In this document: positions 36,624-47,177 of the stretch, in pieces
Layout: the number at the start of each line of letters is the position of its first letter
Numbering within the stretch: the first letter of the stretch is position 1
Source of the DNA: Acidimicrobiaceae bacterium
GTDB lineage: Bacteria; Actinomycetota; Acidimicrobiia; Acidimicrobiales; Ilumatobacteraceae
DNA: 64,000 nucleotides
Direction: 5' to 3'
Assembly: GCA_947447175.1 (NCBI GenBank)
Contig: CANFIM010000003.1
Location: 1-64,000 of the forward strand
The notes under the pieces: model-generated
Seen by the model: the letters and a program-made list of their open reading frames with translations, nothing else
What the model was told of the DNA's origin: nothing
Database searches by the model: none
Made by a program: the position numbers and the translations under genes

Positions 36624-39600
36624 GTGTTTCTGAAATCTCTTACCCTCAAAGGCTTCAAGTCTTTCGCTGACTCCACCGTTATGGAAATGGAGCCTGGCGT
36701 CACAGTTGTTGTTGGTCCAAACGGATCTGGCAAGTCAAATGTTGTTGACGCCATCGCATGGGTTCTCGGAGCGCAGGCACCAAGTTCTGTTCGAAGTCAG
36801 AAGATGGAAGATGTCATTTTCAATGGCACCTCAAAGCGTTCAGCATTGGGCCGCGCCGAAGTCATGCTCACTCTTGACAACACGTCGGGTCTCTTGCCGC
36901 TTGAATTCACTGAGATCACGGTGTCGCGCACATTGTTCCGCAATGGTGATTCTGAATACGCCATCAACGGAGTGGAATGTCGCCTTCTTGATGTACAAGA
37001 ACTCCTGTCAGACGCCGGCGTTGGTCGCCAACAGCACGTCATCATCAGCCAGGGACAAATTGACGCAGTTCTTACAGCGCGCGCAGAAGATCGTCGCGCC
37101 ATCATCGAAGAGGCCGCCGGTGTTCTCAAGTTCCGTCGCCGTAAAGAAAAAGCGGAGCGCCGTCTTGAGGCAACTGAAGCAAATCTCTTGCGAGTACAAG
37201 ACCTCATTCGCGAAGTGCGTCGCCAGTTGCGTCCACTTGAGCGTCAGGCCGACGCAGCCCGTCGTTACGAAGAGATTGTGGGCGAATTGCGCGCCCTTCG
37301 TCTCTTTCTTTCGGGTCGTGAAGTAGCCGCATTACGTGAGCGCCTCAGCACCTTGGCTCAAGAAAAAGAAGCCGGCGATTCTGGTGAGCGCGAACTTCGC
37401 GAGCGCATGGCCGCTTTCGATGTTGAGGTATCTGCCGCGGAATCTGAACTTGCACAGCGCGGCGAATCAGGTCTCAGCGATGAATTGATGCGTGTTGACC
37501 AGCTGCATGAACGTGCTCGAGGTCTAGTTGCGTTAATTGCTGAGCGTCGCCGATCAATGGAACGCGATCAAGGTCAATTGATTGCCGAAGACGTTGTAGC
37601 CGCCCTTGAATCCGATGCGGCTCAAATGCGCGACGAACTTGCAGAAGTTGAGCGCGGACTGTCAATTGCAATGGGAGAAAGCGAATCCCTTGCAGTTGAA
37701 GAAACACATTTTGAAACGGAACGCAATGAGCAGGGCTTGTTCCACACAGTGCAGGGCAATGAGGCATCTAATGCTGCAGCGGAGGTCCGTGGCGAATTGC
37801 GCACGCTTCGTAACACGGTGGAACAAGGTGCAGGTGAAATTCAGAAACTGAATGCTCGTCTTGAACAGATTGAAATTCGCGATGCCGGATTCTTGAAGAA
37901 TGTTGAGCGTTTGCAAGAAGAAGTAGCGCAGGTAGAAACCGAAGTGGGAAATCTTCGTGCGCAATTGGCAGACGCAGAAAGCCAACGTGACATTGCCGAG
38001 CTTGCGGGTGACCAAGCACAACAAGACCAAGCAACTGCTGAACGCCGCGCTGCCCGTGCGGCAGCCCGCCTTGAAGCACTGGAAGCCGCTGTTGCTTCAA
38101 CTCGTGCACGAATTGGTGCTGAACACCTTGCACAAGTATCTGGTGTCGTTGGCGCGCTTGTTGACCTTGTTGAGATAGACCCAGGCTGGGACGCCGCAGT
38201 GAAAGCTGCGCTTGGTGAGTCGTTGTCATCAATCGTTATCGAAGATCTCTCCGCCGCTCGCACAGCAATTGATGCATTGCGCAGTGTGGACCACAACGGC
38301 GCTGTTATTGCCTTAGGTGTTCAGCGCAATGCTGGTGCCCAGTTGCCACAAGGCGCTGAGCCAGTGCGAGCACATGTACGCCCTATCGTGAGCGCACCCG
38401 CTTCGTTGAATGCTCTTCTTGATTCGTTGTTGTCCCACATTGGCTGTGCTGATTCTGTTGGCCAGGCCATTACTGCCGTTGAAGTGAATGCTGCAGCCAC
38501 CATGGTGACGCGTCGCGGAGACCGACTAGCCCCTAGCGGATGGCGCTTGGGTGCAGCCGATGATGTTGGCTCCATTGAGGTCATTGAGGAAACACGCAAG
38601 GAAGTGGAAGCAGCCACTGCAGAGTTGCAACGTTTGTCCGCTCTTGTTGGTGAGTCGCGCGCAACGCTTATCACCACACGTTCACTCATCAGCGATGTCC
38701 AGTCGAAACTCACACGCCAGTTGCAGGTTGTTGAAACCGCATCTGATCGACTCTCCGGAACATTGAATGATCGCCGTTCAAATGGATCTGAACGCGAAAT
38801 GACTCTGGGTTCCATTGATGACATTCGCATTCGCACCGATCAGTACCAATCTCGTGTCGGCGAACTTGAGTCCATCTTGCCTGGTCTTGAAGAGAGCGAA
38901 GCTGCAGAACTTGCAGCTGCACAAGCGCAAAATGATGCACGCGCTGCCATTGATTCAAAGTCTGCGCACTTGGTGCTGCGTCGTAAAGATCTAGAAATTC
39001 GCATGGCTGGGTTGCGTGAGCGCGATCAGTTCTTGAAGCAACGCCTTGATGAAACTGAACGCCGCCTTGAAGCTGACACTGCGGCTCGTATCGAAGCAGG
39101 CGAGCGCCGAAAGCGCATTGAAGCGTCCATTGTGGCTATCAATCACCTAGGTGAACTTGTTGATCATCACCGAGTAGGTCTTGAATCTCGTCTCGCTGAA
39201 CTTCACGAAGCTCGCCGTCGCCAAAGCGATGAGGTGCGCAATGTTGCAGCGCGTCTTGATTCAGCACGTCGTGGTCGTCACGAAGCAGTACAACAACTTG
39301 AGGCATTGCGCGAGCGTGCACGCCGCGTAGATGTTGAAGAGGCCGAAGCACGCATGCGCTTAGAAGCGGCTGTTGAAATGATTCGTCGTGATCTTGAGGT
39401 GGAGCCAGAGGTGGCCGAGGCTGCACCAATGCCGGAAGTTCCTGAAGGCACCGACCACGCAGATCGTGCCCGTGCACTTGAACGCGATATTCGTCTCATG
39501 GGCCCTATTAACCCACTCGCATTGCAAGAGTTCACTGAACTACAGGAACGTCATAATTTCTTAGAAGAGCAACTCACCGACGTGCGTAACTCTCGCCGTG

Positions 39601-40106
39601 AATTGGCACAAGTGATTGAAGCAATTGACCAAGAGATTCAAACCGTGTTCGCCGATGCCTTCAAAGATGTTGATAAGAACTTCACCGAGCTCTTCCAGTT
39701 GTTGTTCCCCGGCGGTAAGGGCAAGCTCTCGCTCACCACACCGCACGACATGTTGAACACCGGTATCGAAATTGAGGCAACGCCTCCTGGCAAAACCTTC
39801 AAGAAGTTGTCGTTGTTGTCAGGTGGAGAGCGTTCACTCACTGCACTTGCGTATTTGTTTGCTGTGTTCCGCAGCCGTCCGTCTCCGTTCTATGTCATGG
39901 ACGAAGTGGAAGCTGCGCTTGACGATGTGAACTTGCACCGTTTCCTCGGACTTGTTGCAGAATTCCGCCGTGATGCTCAGCTCATCATCGTGAGTCACCA
40001 GAAGCGCACCATGGAAGCAGCCGACTGTTTGTTGGGTGTCTCTATGCAGCCCGGCGGATCTTCCAAGGTTGTCTCCGAGCGCGCCAGTAACACTTCAGCA
40101 GGCTGA
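36624..40106 (+). CDS. smc: Chromosome segregation protein SMC
   Basis: MFLKSLTLKGFKSFADSTVMEMEPGVTVVVGPNGSGKSNVVDAIAWVLG; GRQQHVIISQGQID; LLSGGERSLTALAYLFAVFRSRPSPFYVMDEVEAALDDVN. Confidence 0.98.
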   Translation: MFLKSLTLKGFKSFADSTVMEMEPGVTVVVGPNGSGKSNVVDAIAWVLGAQAPSSVRSQKMEDVIFNGTSKRSALGRAEVMLTLDNTSGLLPLEFTEITVSRTLFRNGDSEYAINGVECRLLDVQELLSDAGVGRQQHVIISQGQIDAVLTARAEDRRAIIEEAAGVLKFRRRKEKAERRLEATEANLLRVQDLIREVRRQLRPLERQADAARRYEEIVGELRALRLFLSGREVAALRERLSTLAQEKEAGDSGERELRERMAAFDVEVSAAESELAQRGESGLSDELMRVDQLHERARGLVALIAERRRSMERDQGQLIAEDVVAALESDAAQMRDELAEVERGLSIAMGESESLAVEETHFETERNEQGLFHTVQGNEASNAAAEVRGELRTLRNTVEQGAGEIQKLNARLEQIEIRDAGFLKNVERLQEEVAQVETEVGNLRAQLADAESQRDIAELAGDQAQQDQATAERRAARAAARLEALEAAVASTRARIGAEHLAQVSGVVGALVDLVEIDPGWDAAVKAALGESLSSIVIEDLSAARTAIDALRSVDHNGAVIALGVQRNAGAQLPQGAEPVRAHVRPIVSAPASLNALLDSLLSHIGCADSVGQAITAVEVNAAATMVTRRGDRLAPSGWRLGAADDVGSIEVIEETRKEVEAATAELQRLSALVGESRATLITTRSLISDVQSKLTRQLQVVETASDRLSGTLNDRRSNGSEREMTLGSIDDIRIRTDQYQSRVGELESILPGLEESEAAELAAAQAQNDARAAIDSKSAHLVLRRKDLEIRMAGLRERDQFLKQRLDETERRLEADTAARIEAGERRKRIEASIVAINHLGELVDHHRVGLESRLAELHEARRRQSDEVRNVAARLDSARRGRHEAVQQLEALRERARRVDVEEAEARMRLEAAVEMIRRDLEVEPEVAEAAPMPEVPEGTDHADRARALERDIRLMGPINPLALQEFTELQERHNFLEEQLTDVRNSRRELAQVIEAIDQEIQTVFADAFKDVDKNFTELFQLLFPGGKGKLSLTTPHDMLNTGIEIEATPPGKTFKKLSLLSGGERSLTALAYLFAVFRSRPSPFYVMDEVEAALDDVNLHRFLGLVAEFRRDAQLIIVSHQKRTMEAADCLLGVSMQPGGSSKVVSERASNTSAG

Positions 40107-40108
40107 GC

Positions 40109-41287
40109 ATGCTCGCGTCTTCAACGCCCAACATTCTCATCATCGTCGCCATTCTCGCGACGGTCGGTATCAGTGGCGTCGCGTTCATGCGACTTCGCAA
40201 ACCTTCACCAAAGTCCGCACCCGAGACGACTTCGGCGCCGGCTTCATCGGCGAATGATGCTCACGCTTCGGTTGCCGGGAATGAGGTAGCGGTATCGGAT
40301 TCCGGTTCGGTTGCCGAAATGTTAGAGCCGAAGGCGAAAGTTGAGGCGACTGAAGCCGGAAGCGAAGATACCGCGGTCATCGACGAGATCGCTGACCTGA
40401 AAGAGCGCACGGCGAAGACGCGTGGCGTGTTCGCGAGTGCCTTCGCAAAAGTGCGTGGACGTTCAGGCATCGACCAAGACACGTGGGACGATCTCGAAGA
40501 AACTCTCCTCAAGGCCGACATCGGCATCGGCCTCACCACGCGTTTGCTTGAGCCGTTACGTGCATCAGTGAAGAGCGGAGAGATTCGCACTGCCGATGAT
40601 CTCATCAATGCGTTACGTAATGGCATGACAGCACAACTTGCCACCACTGATCGTTCGTTGCATCTGGATGCAACAGTTGGCCCCAACGTGTGGTTGTTTG
40701 TTGGCGTGAATGGTGTTGGTAAAACAACCACCATCGGCAAGATCGCAACTGCAGAACGCGCTAAAGGCACTTCAGTGCTCATGGCAGCAGGCGACACGTT
40801 CCGCGCTGCAGCCGCCGAACAATTGCAAGTGTGGAGCGAGCGCTCCGGTGCAGCATTCGTTCGCGGTGCCGAAGGGGGAGACCCAGCGTCGGTCATCTTC
40901 GATGGCATTCAAAGCGCCGCCGCAAAGAACATCACTTTGGTATTGGGTGACACTGCTGGTCGTTTGCAAAACAAATCAAACCTCATGGAGGAATTGAAGA
41001 AGGTGCGCCGAGTTGCCGACAAAGCAGAAGGCACTGTGAATGAGGTACTTCTTGTTATTGATGCCACCACCGGCCAAAACGGTTTGTCGCAAGCGCGCGA
41101 ATTTGCCGCAGCTACAGATGTCACCGGGGTAGTGCTCACCAAACTTGATGGTTCAGCAAAGGGCGGCATTGTGTTCGCTATCGAGACAGACCTTGGCATT
41201 CCTGTGAAGTTGGTGGGTCTTGGCGAGGGCGCTCACGACCTAGTTCCTTTCACCCCCAGTGAGTACGTCAGCGCACTATTTGAGTAA
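40109..41287 (+). CDS. ftsY: Signal recognition particle receptor FtsY
   Basis: N-terminal TM segment; GVNGVGKTTTIGKIA, GDTFRAAAAEQLQVW, DTAGRLQNKSNLMEEL, VLTKLDGSAKGGIVFAI. Confidence 0.97.
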   Translation: MLASSTPNILIIVAILATVGISGVAFMRLRKPSPKSAPETTSAPASSANDAHASVAGNEVAVSDSGSVAEMLEPKAKVEATEAGSEDTAVIDEIADLKERTAKTRGVFASAFAKVRGRSGIDQDTWDDLEETLLKADIGIGLTTRLLEPLRASVKSGEIRTADDLINALRNGMTAQLATTDRSLHLDATVGPNVWLFVGVNGVGKTTTIGKIATAERAKGTSVLMAAGDTFRAAAAEQLQVWSERSGAAFVRGAEGGDPASVIFDGIQSAAAKNITLVLGDTAGRLQNKSNLMEELKKVRRVADKAEGTVNEVLLVIDATTGQNGLSQAREFAAATDVTGVVLTKLDGSAKGGIVFAIETDLGIPVKLVGLGEGAHDLVPFTPSEYVSALFE

Positions 41288-41351
41288 CCACATATGAGGT
41301 GCCTCATCTGAGAGGTGTCCACGGTGAAGAATGGTGCGTCGGAGGTTTCCA

Positions 41352-42671
41352 GTGCACAAATTACTGAAGCGAGTTATTCCAATCATTTGTGTTGTGGGAG
41401 CTCTTGGTCTCACTGCATGTGAGCCTGTCGGCCCACTTCGCCTTGAACTTGCGCCCTCGCAAGCATTTTCAGGCGCAAATCGCACAATGGAATCTGCGAT
41501 TGACCTTTCAACTGTTCCTGACACAAGCGATGTTGAATACAAGGTGTTTGGGAAATTGTCTACCCCGCGTGTTTCAGGCTTCGCGTTTTCCATTGGCTTG
41601 CGTTTTGATGCAAAGGATGGTTTACGAGAGGTAGCAGCTGCACTCAATGTTCCGGGCGAACCAATAAAGCAATCGAAAAACACGTTCACAGTTGGTTTCA
41701 ATAAAGACACTGGCGCAGGTGTGTGGCTGTGGATTGATGATGCTGGTAGTTGGTGGTCGTACTTTCCGGGCAGCTCAGCGGTTGCAACAGCCCCGTCCTC
41801 GGGTACTTGTGCGCCAGAATCACCGTGTGACGTTGTAGCGCCTGCAAAGCCAAAGAATCTCTTGTCGATTGATGAAGCCGAAGCTCGAGCAACTCGGTTT
41901 CTTCTTCAAGTTGGATACCGACTCAATAATTTCCGTTTCACAACTACGAAAAATGATTATTCGACTGAAGTTGTAGGGAAACTCTTCATAGCTGGAATAC
42001 CCACCAATCTCGGATTCAATTTTTCATTTGGTGACAACGGCGTCATTACTGCGGCATCGGGGCCGTTTGTTGTTGTTCGGAGAGCAAACGGGTACTACCT
42101 CATCTCGCCGGAAGAAGGCGTGAAGCGCCTCTCGGATCCGCGGTACTCAGCCTTAGGGTCCAGTGCGTATTCGGCAATAGGTCGTGCAGTTGCTGCACCA
42201 ACTAGTTCTTCGAATTCATCACGAGTCATTCCTATTACGCGAGTGGAATACTCGCTCATGCAATCGACGTTGGCCAATACCAACACAATTCTCTTGCCGG
42301 CGTATACCTATTACAACGAAGACGGAGTTGTGGGAACGGTCATTGCCATGAAGGATGAATACCTCAACTTTGGTGAGATGCCAGTGAACACCGATGAACC
42401 ATCTCCGCTGAATACTGCAAGTCGAATTACCGGCTCTCCCGGTGGCTCGGCTGCCACGCCACCAACAATGACTCCACCAACTCCGGAATCGGTCAAGCTT
42501 CTCATTGGGCTGACGGAATACGGAGCAACAAAAGTGGCCACAGACAATGGCTGGGCCTTGCGTGTTGCAATGAAGGACGGAGTCGCATTCCAACTCACTG
42601 CCGATTACAGCGAGAGTCGCGTGAATCTCACGGTCACAAAGGGCATTGTGACTGCTGTATCAATCGGATAA
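41352..42671 (+). CDS. Putative lipoprotein of unknown function (between ftsY and ffh)
   Basis: GTG start with GGAGG 6 nt upstream. VHKLLKRVIPIICVVGALGLTACEPVG (lipobox LTAC). About 439 aa with no recognised domain. Confidence 0.78.
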   Translation: MHKLLKRVIPIICVVGALGLTACEPVGPLRLELAPSQAFSGANRTMESAIDLSTVPDTSDVEYKVFGKLSTPRVSGFAFSIGLRFDAKDGLREVAAALNVPGEPIKQSKNTFTVGFNKDTGAGVWLWIDDAGSWWSYFPGSSAVATAPSSGTCAPESPCDVVAPAKPKNLLSIDEAEARATRFLLQVGYRLNNFRFTTTKNDYSTEVVGKLFIAGIPTNLGFNFSFGDNGVITAASGPFVVVRRANGYYLISPEEGVKRLSDPRYSALGSSAYSAIGRAVAAPTSSSNSSRVIPITRVEYSLMQSTLANTNTILLPAYTYYNEDGVVGTVIAMKDEYLNFGEMPVNTDEPSPLNTASRITGSPGGSAATPPTMTPPTPESVKLLIGLTEYGATKVATDNGWALRVAMKDGVAFQLTADYSESRVNLTVTKGIVTAVSIG

Positions 42672-42713
42672 CGGTTTTCTCACTGCCATCACTGGTCGGT
42701 AGCCTCAACACCG

Positions 42714-44168
42714 ATGTTTGATTCACTTAGCGACCGCCTTCAAGGGATTGTCAAGCGCCTTAAAGGCAAGGGCCGTCTCACCGAGGCCGATGTCGATGAG
42801 GTGATGGGCGAGATTCGCACGGCACTTCTTGAAGCCGACGTCAACATCTCTGTTGTGCGCGATGTTGTTGCGCGAATTCGCGAACAAGCAATCGGCGCCA
42901 CAGTGTCTGAAGCGCTTGATCCCAGTCAGCAAATCATCAAAATTGTTAATGCTGAACTCATCGCAATGTTGGGTGGCGAAACACTCAAGATCACGTATGC
43001 AAGTGCTCCGCCCACTGTTGTGCTCATGGCTGGTTTGCAAGGTTCAGGTAAAACCACATCGGCCGCAAAGCTTGCGCGTTGGTTTAAGTCGCAAGGTCGT
43101 CAGCCGCTGCTGGTGGGCGCCGACTTGCAGCGTCCAGCTGCTGTTGATCAGTTGCGCACATTGGGTAACCAAATTGGTGTTCCTGTTTTCTCGGAGCCAG
43201 GTGATCCGGTCACTACCGCAGAGCGCGGCCTTGCCGAAGCAAAGCGTTTAGGGAAAGACGTTCTTATTGTCGACACTGCAGGTCGTTTGTCCATTGACGA
43301 AGAGTTGATGCGCGAAGTCGCAAACATTTCAGGCAAGGTAAAGCCGCACTACACATTCCTTGTTGTTGATGCAATGACAGGTCAAGACGCGGTCAGTGTT
43401 GCCGAAGCATTCCACGAACGTCTCGCAATTGATGGCGTCATTCTGAGCAAGCTCGATGGTGATGCGCGTGGTGGTGCTGCACTCTCTGTGAAAACGGTGA
43501 TTGGTCGACCTATTGCGTTCGCGGCTACTGGTGAAAAAATTGATGCGTTCGAACAGTTCCACCCCGACCGCATGGCCAGCCGCATCCTTGGCATGGGCGA
43601 CATGCTCACACTCATTGAGCAAGCCGAAAAAGTTTTCGAAGCAGATAAGGCCGAAGAAGCAGCACAACGCATGCTTGAGGGGCAGTTCACGCTTGAAGAT
43701 TTCCTTGAGCAGTTGCAGCAACTCAAAAAGATGGGGCCACTGTCTGGTGTGATGGGCATGTTGCCTGGCATGCCAAAGGAAATGAAGAATGCTCAAGTCG
43801 GTGATGACATGGTGAAAGTCACCGAGGCCATCATTCGTTCAATGACTGCGGAAGAGCGTCGCAAGCCCGAAATCATTAACGGCAGCCGTCGCACCCGCAT
43901 TGCCAAGGGCAGTGGCACCGAGGTCTCTGATGTGAACAAACTCATCAAGCAATTCACCGAAATGCAGAAAATGATGAAGCGCATGGGGGTGATGGCTCAG
44001 CCCAAGGGCAAGCAGGGCAAGGGTGGCAAGCCCAAGATCAATAAGCGCCAGGCCATGCGCGAGCTCAGCGACATGATGGGCGGCGCAGGCATGCCACAGG
44101 GCTTCCCAGGTATGCCAGGCCTACCGGGGCAGGGGCAAGACCCCGGAATGCCGCCATTTTTCAAGTAG
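42714..44168 (+). CDS. ffh: Signal recognition particle protein Ffh
   Basis: MFDSLSDRLQGIVKRLKGKGRLTEADVDEVMGEIRTALLEADVN; GLQGSGKTTSAAKLA; DTAGRLSIDEELM; Met-rich M domain. Confidence 0.98.
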   Translation: MFDSLSDRLQGIVKRLKGKGRLTEADVDEVMGEIRTALLEADVNISVVRDVVARIREQAIGATVSEALDPSQQIIKIVNAELIAMLGGETLKITYASAPPTVVLMAGLQGSGKTTSAAKLARWFKSQGRQPLLVGADLQRPAAVDQLRTLGNQIGVPVFSEPGDPVTTAERGLAEAKRLGKDVLIVDTAGRLSIDEELMREVANISGKVKPHYTFLVVDAMTGQDAVSVAEAFHERLAIDGVILSKLDGDARGGAALSVKTVIGRPIAFAATGEKIDAFEQFHPDRMASRILGMGDMLTLIEQAEKVFEADKAEEAAQRMLEGQFTLEDFLEQLQQLKKMGPLSGVMGMLPGMPKEMKNAQVGDDMVKVTEAIIRSMTAEERRKPEIINGSRRTRIAKGSGTEVSDVNKLIKQFTEMQKMMKRMGVMAQPKGKQGKGGKPKINKRQAMRELSDMMGGAGMPQGFPGMPGLPGQGQDPGMPPFFK

Positions 44169-44246
44169 GTCGCCCGTTGGGGTCGGCCGTATTCCACCGC
44201 TAGCCTTACCTAGTCCCAAGAAGGGTCCTTTCAGGAGAAATCGCAC

Positions 44247-44516
44247 ATGGCAGTCAAATTGCGCCTCACACGAGTCGGTAAGACCAAGCAACCTCAGTAC
44301 CGCGTTATCGCTGCTGATTCACGTCGCGCACGCGATGGTCGCTTCATTGAAATCCTCGGTCAGTACAACCCACGTACAGAGCCATCCACCATCACTATCG
44401 ACAACGACAAGGCAGTGAAGTGGCTCATGGAAGGCGCGCAGCCAACAGAGCGCGTGCGCAAGCTTCTTGAAATCAGCGGCGCCTGGGCACAGTTCACCGC
44501 AGCTCGGTCTAAGTAA
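44247..44516 (+). CDS. rpsP: 30S ribosomal protein S16
   Basis: [46 protein letters not shown]. Confidence 0.97.
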   Translation: MAVKLRLTRVGKTKQPQYRVIAADSRRARDGRFIEILGQYNPRTEPSTITIDNDKAVKWLMEGAQPTERVRKLLEISGAWAQFTAARSK

Positions 44517-44521
44517 TCACC

Positions 44522-44797
44522 GTGTCCGAATTCGACGCGAACACGCTCGAAGCACCCGTCGCAACTGCGGTGCTCACGCACATCGTGCGCAGCATTGTCG
44601 ACGACGCTGACGCTGTCACTGTTTCATCTGGTCCTGGCAAGGGCGACAAGATCCTTCTTGAAGTTCGCGTTGGTCCTGGCGATCTTGGGCGTGTCATTGG
44701 CCGCCGCGGTCGCACCGCACAAAGCATTCGCACCGTTGTGCGTGCTGCAGCAACAAACGACGATGTCGATGTCGACGTCGACTTTGTTGACGCCTGA
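44522..44797 (+). CDS. khpA: KH-domain RNA-binding protein (KhpA family)
   Basis: GTG start. GDLGRVIGRRGRTAQSIRTVVRAAA (KH GxxG). Between rpsP and rimM. Confidence 0.9.
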   Translation: MSEFDANTLEAPVATAVLTHIVRSIVDDADAVTVSSGPGKGDKILLEVRVGPGDLGRVIGRRGRTAQSIRTVVRAAATNDDVDVDVDFVDA

Positions 44798-44816
44798 TCT
44801 CGCATAGGCAATCATC

Positions 44817-45341
44817 ATGGCCACTCCAGCGCCTCCCGAAGGCCTGTTAGAAGTTGGTCGTATCGGCAAACCTCACGGCGTTCGTGGCGATCTCTTTATT
44901 TCGCTCACTTCCAATTCGCCTGAACGTCATCAACCTGGTGCAACGTTCACCATTGTTGAACCCGCCGGATATCGCACGCTGACTGTCACAACGTCACGCC
45001 CGCAAGCAGACCGCTGGGTGGTGCACTTTGAGGGCGTTGATGACCGCAATGTGTCGGAAAAGCTCACCAACAAGTTTCTTTATGCCGCACCATTAGAAGA
45101 CGAGGATGCGTTGTGGGTGCACGAACTCATCGGCTCGCGCGTGGTTGATGCATCGGGCACCGAATGGGGCACATGTACCGGCGTGCTGCAAAACCCCGCG
45201 CATGACATTCTGGAAATCGACAGCACACTTCTGGTACCGATGCCATTCGTGATGCAATGCGTTGACGGTGTCACCACTATCGACCCACCTGCTGGTTTGC
45301 GAGAAGCCTTGATGCCGAGCGCGAAGGACGATGGCGAGTAA
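44817..45341 (+). CDS. rimM: Ribosome maturation factor RimM
   Basis: EVGRIGKPHGVRGDLFISLTSN; ELIGSRVVDASGTEWGTCTGVLQNPAHDILEI. Confidence 0.94.
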   Translation: MATPAPPEGLLEVGRIGKPHGVRGDLFISLTSNSPERHQPGATFTIVEPAGYRTLTVTTSRPQADRWVVHFEGVDDRNVSEKLTNKFLYAAPLEDEDALWVHELIGSRVVDASGTEWGTCTGVLQNPAHDILEIDSTLLVPMPFVMQCVDGVTTIDPPAGLREALMPSAKDDGE

Positions 45342-45344
45342 GTC

Positions 45345-46103
45345 ATGCGTATTGATGTCTTTACGTTGTTTCCCGACATCATCAATGGGTTTTGCTCGCA
45401 CAGTTTGTTAGGTCGCGCGCGCGAATCTGGCGCGGTGTCGGTGAATACTCATGACATTCGCGAACACACCACCGATATTCATCGCACGGTTGATGATCTT
45501 CCCTATGGCGGCGGCGCAGGAATGCTGATGCGACCCGAGCCCATCTTTGCTTCCGTGGAAGCAGCTAACCCGCCGAGACCTCTTTTGCTTCTCGGACCTG
45601 GCGGTCAGAAGTTTGATCAGAAAATGGCTCACGCACTTGCAGAGATGGGTGGCTTCAGCATGTTGTGTGGCCGATACGAAGGTGTCGACCAGCGCGTGCG
45701 CGAGCACCTGGTGGATCACGAAGTGTCAGTGGGTGACGTGGTGCTGGCCGGCGGGGAAGTGGCCGCATGTCTCATCATCGAAGCCGTCACCCGGTTGATT
45801 CCTGGTGTGATGGGTAACTCTGTTTCACCAGTCACGGAAAGCTTTGGGGCAGAGGGTCTGCTGGAAGAGCCTCAATACACCCGCCCCGCCGATTTCCGAG
45901 GCTGGGAAGTGCCAGAGGTGCTTCGCTCGGGTGACCATGCCAAAGTGGCTCAATGGCGCCATGCACAGGCCCTGTGGCGCACTCTGCAGCAGCGTCCCGA
46001 CCTGATTGAGGCCCGTGGGGGCCTCACAGAAGCTGAGAAAGCCTTGTTGGAAGGGGCCCAGTTCGCCTCGTATCCTTTTACCTTCACCTCGGATCGCCCC
46101 TAA
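45345..46103 (+). CDS. trmD: tRNA (guanine-N1)-methyltransferase TrmD
   Basis: [69 protein letters not shown]. Confidence 0.97.
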   Translation: MRIDVFTLFPDIINGFCSHSLLGRARESGAVSVNTHDIREHTTDIHRTVDDLPYGGGAGMLMRPEPIFASVEAANPPRPLLLLGPGGQKFDQKMAHALAEMGGFSMLCGRYEGVDQRVREHLVDHEVSVGDVVLAGGEVAACLIIEAVTRLIPGVMGNSVSPVTESFGAEGLLEEPQYTRPADFRGWEVPEVLRSGDHAKVAQWRHAQALWRTLQQRPDLIEARGGLTEAEKALLEGAQFASYPFTFTSDRP

Positions 46104-46144
46104 CCTCGGCGAGCCGTCCACATCTCCGTTCGAAAGCAACCGCC

Positions 46145-46492
46145 ATGAAGACCACAGACATCGTTGACAATCAGAACAAGCGCGACGACATTCCCACCTT
46201 CTTCCCTGGTGACGAGGTCAAGGTGCACGTGCGCGTTGTTGAATCAGGCAAGGAGCGCATCCAGATTTTCCAGGGCAACATCATTGCCATCCAGGGCTCA
46301 GGCATTGCCGAGACCTACAAAGTTCGCAAGCTCAGCTACGGCGTGGGCGTAGAGCGCACCTTCCCTGTGCACAGCCCATCTGTTGCAAAAGTTGAAGTAG
46401 TACGTCGTGGCGATGTTCGCCGCGCAAAGTTGTACTACCTCCGCGATCGCGTTGGTAAGGCTTCCAAGATTCGCGAAAAGCGCGAACAATAG
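46145..46492 (+). CDS. rplS: 50S ribosomal protein L19
   Basis: [60 protein letters not shown]. Confidence 0.97.
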   Translation: MKTTDIVDNQNKRDDIPTFFPGDEVKVHVRVVESGKERIQIFQGNIIAIQGSGIAETYKVRKLSYGVGVERTFPVHSPSVAKVEVVRRGDVRRAKLYYLRDRVGKASKIREKREQ

Positions 46493-46524
46493 GAAGTTCC
46501 CTTCGGGGATAAAGGCATTCTTCG

Positions 46525-46836
46525 GTGAACTCCGACGATCTCGAAAACTTCGAGGCCGAGCGAGAGTACAAACTCGCCCAGGAATATCAAGACGTTGTCG
46601 GCATGTTCAAATATGCCGTCGAAACCGAACGCCGGTTTTACTTGGCCAATGAAGTCAAAGTCACCGTTACAGGCGACTCTGCACGGCCACTCATTGAAGT
46701 GGAAATGTCTGACGCATGGGTATGGGACATGTACCGCAAGACCCGATTCATTCCATCGGTGAAGGTTCTCAGTTTCAAAGACGTCAACGTGGAAGAACTC
46801 CCGTCCGACGAAATTCTCGATCCCACCACGATCTAG
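46525..46836 (+). CDS. DUF2469 family protein
   Basis: NSDDLENFEAEREYKLAQEYQDVVGMFKYAVETERRFYLANEVKV is characteristic of the actinobacterial DUF2469 family. Confidence 0.92.
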   Translation: MNSDDLENFEAEREYKLAQEYQDVVGMFKYAVETERRFYLANEVKVTVTGDSARPLIEVEMSDAWVWDMYRKTRFIPSVKVLSFKDVNVEELPSDEILDPTTI

Positions 46837-46847
46837 CGCAACAACGT

Positions 46848-47177
46848 TTGGCGCGTGCCCGTTGGGCTGAGCGCACAGTTGCCCAGTGGTATTCCACGCA
46901 CGGGTACAGCGTGATTGCCATGAACTGGACAATGCGAGGCGGTGAACTCGATGTTGTTGCTCGGCGCGGTTCACTCATTGTGGTGTGCGAAGTAAAAGCT
47001 CGTGCGTCAAATGCGTATGGCACGCCGCTTGAATCAATCACTCCGCTCAAACAACAACGTGTGCGGCGTGCAGGTTTTGCATTTGTGCGCACACTCAACG
47101 AATCCGGATTATCAGTGCGCTTCGATGTGGCCACCATGTTGGGCACCACGCTCGAAATCTACGAGAACGTGTTGTAG
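46848..47177 (+). CDS. UPF0102/YraN family protein (start uncertain; TTG proposed)
   Basis: LARARWAERTVAQWYSTHGYSVIAMNWTMRGGELDVVARRGSLIVVCEVKARASNAYGTPLESITPLKQQRVRRAG. The ORF is open further upstream to 46716. Confidence 0.88.
   Translation: MARARWAERTVAQWYSTHGYSVIAMNWTMRGGELDVVARRGSLIVVCEVKARASNAYGTPLESITPLKQQRVRRAGFAFVRTLNESGLSVRFDVATMLGTTLEIYENVL

Noticed and set aside
40261-40908. 215-aa minus-strand ORF
   Set aside because: Antisense to ftsY; low-complexity Ser/Ala/Thr content is explained by the opposite-strand codon pattern.
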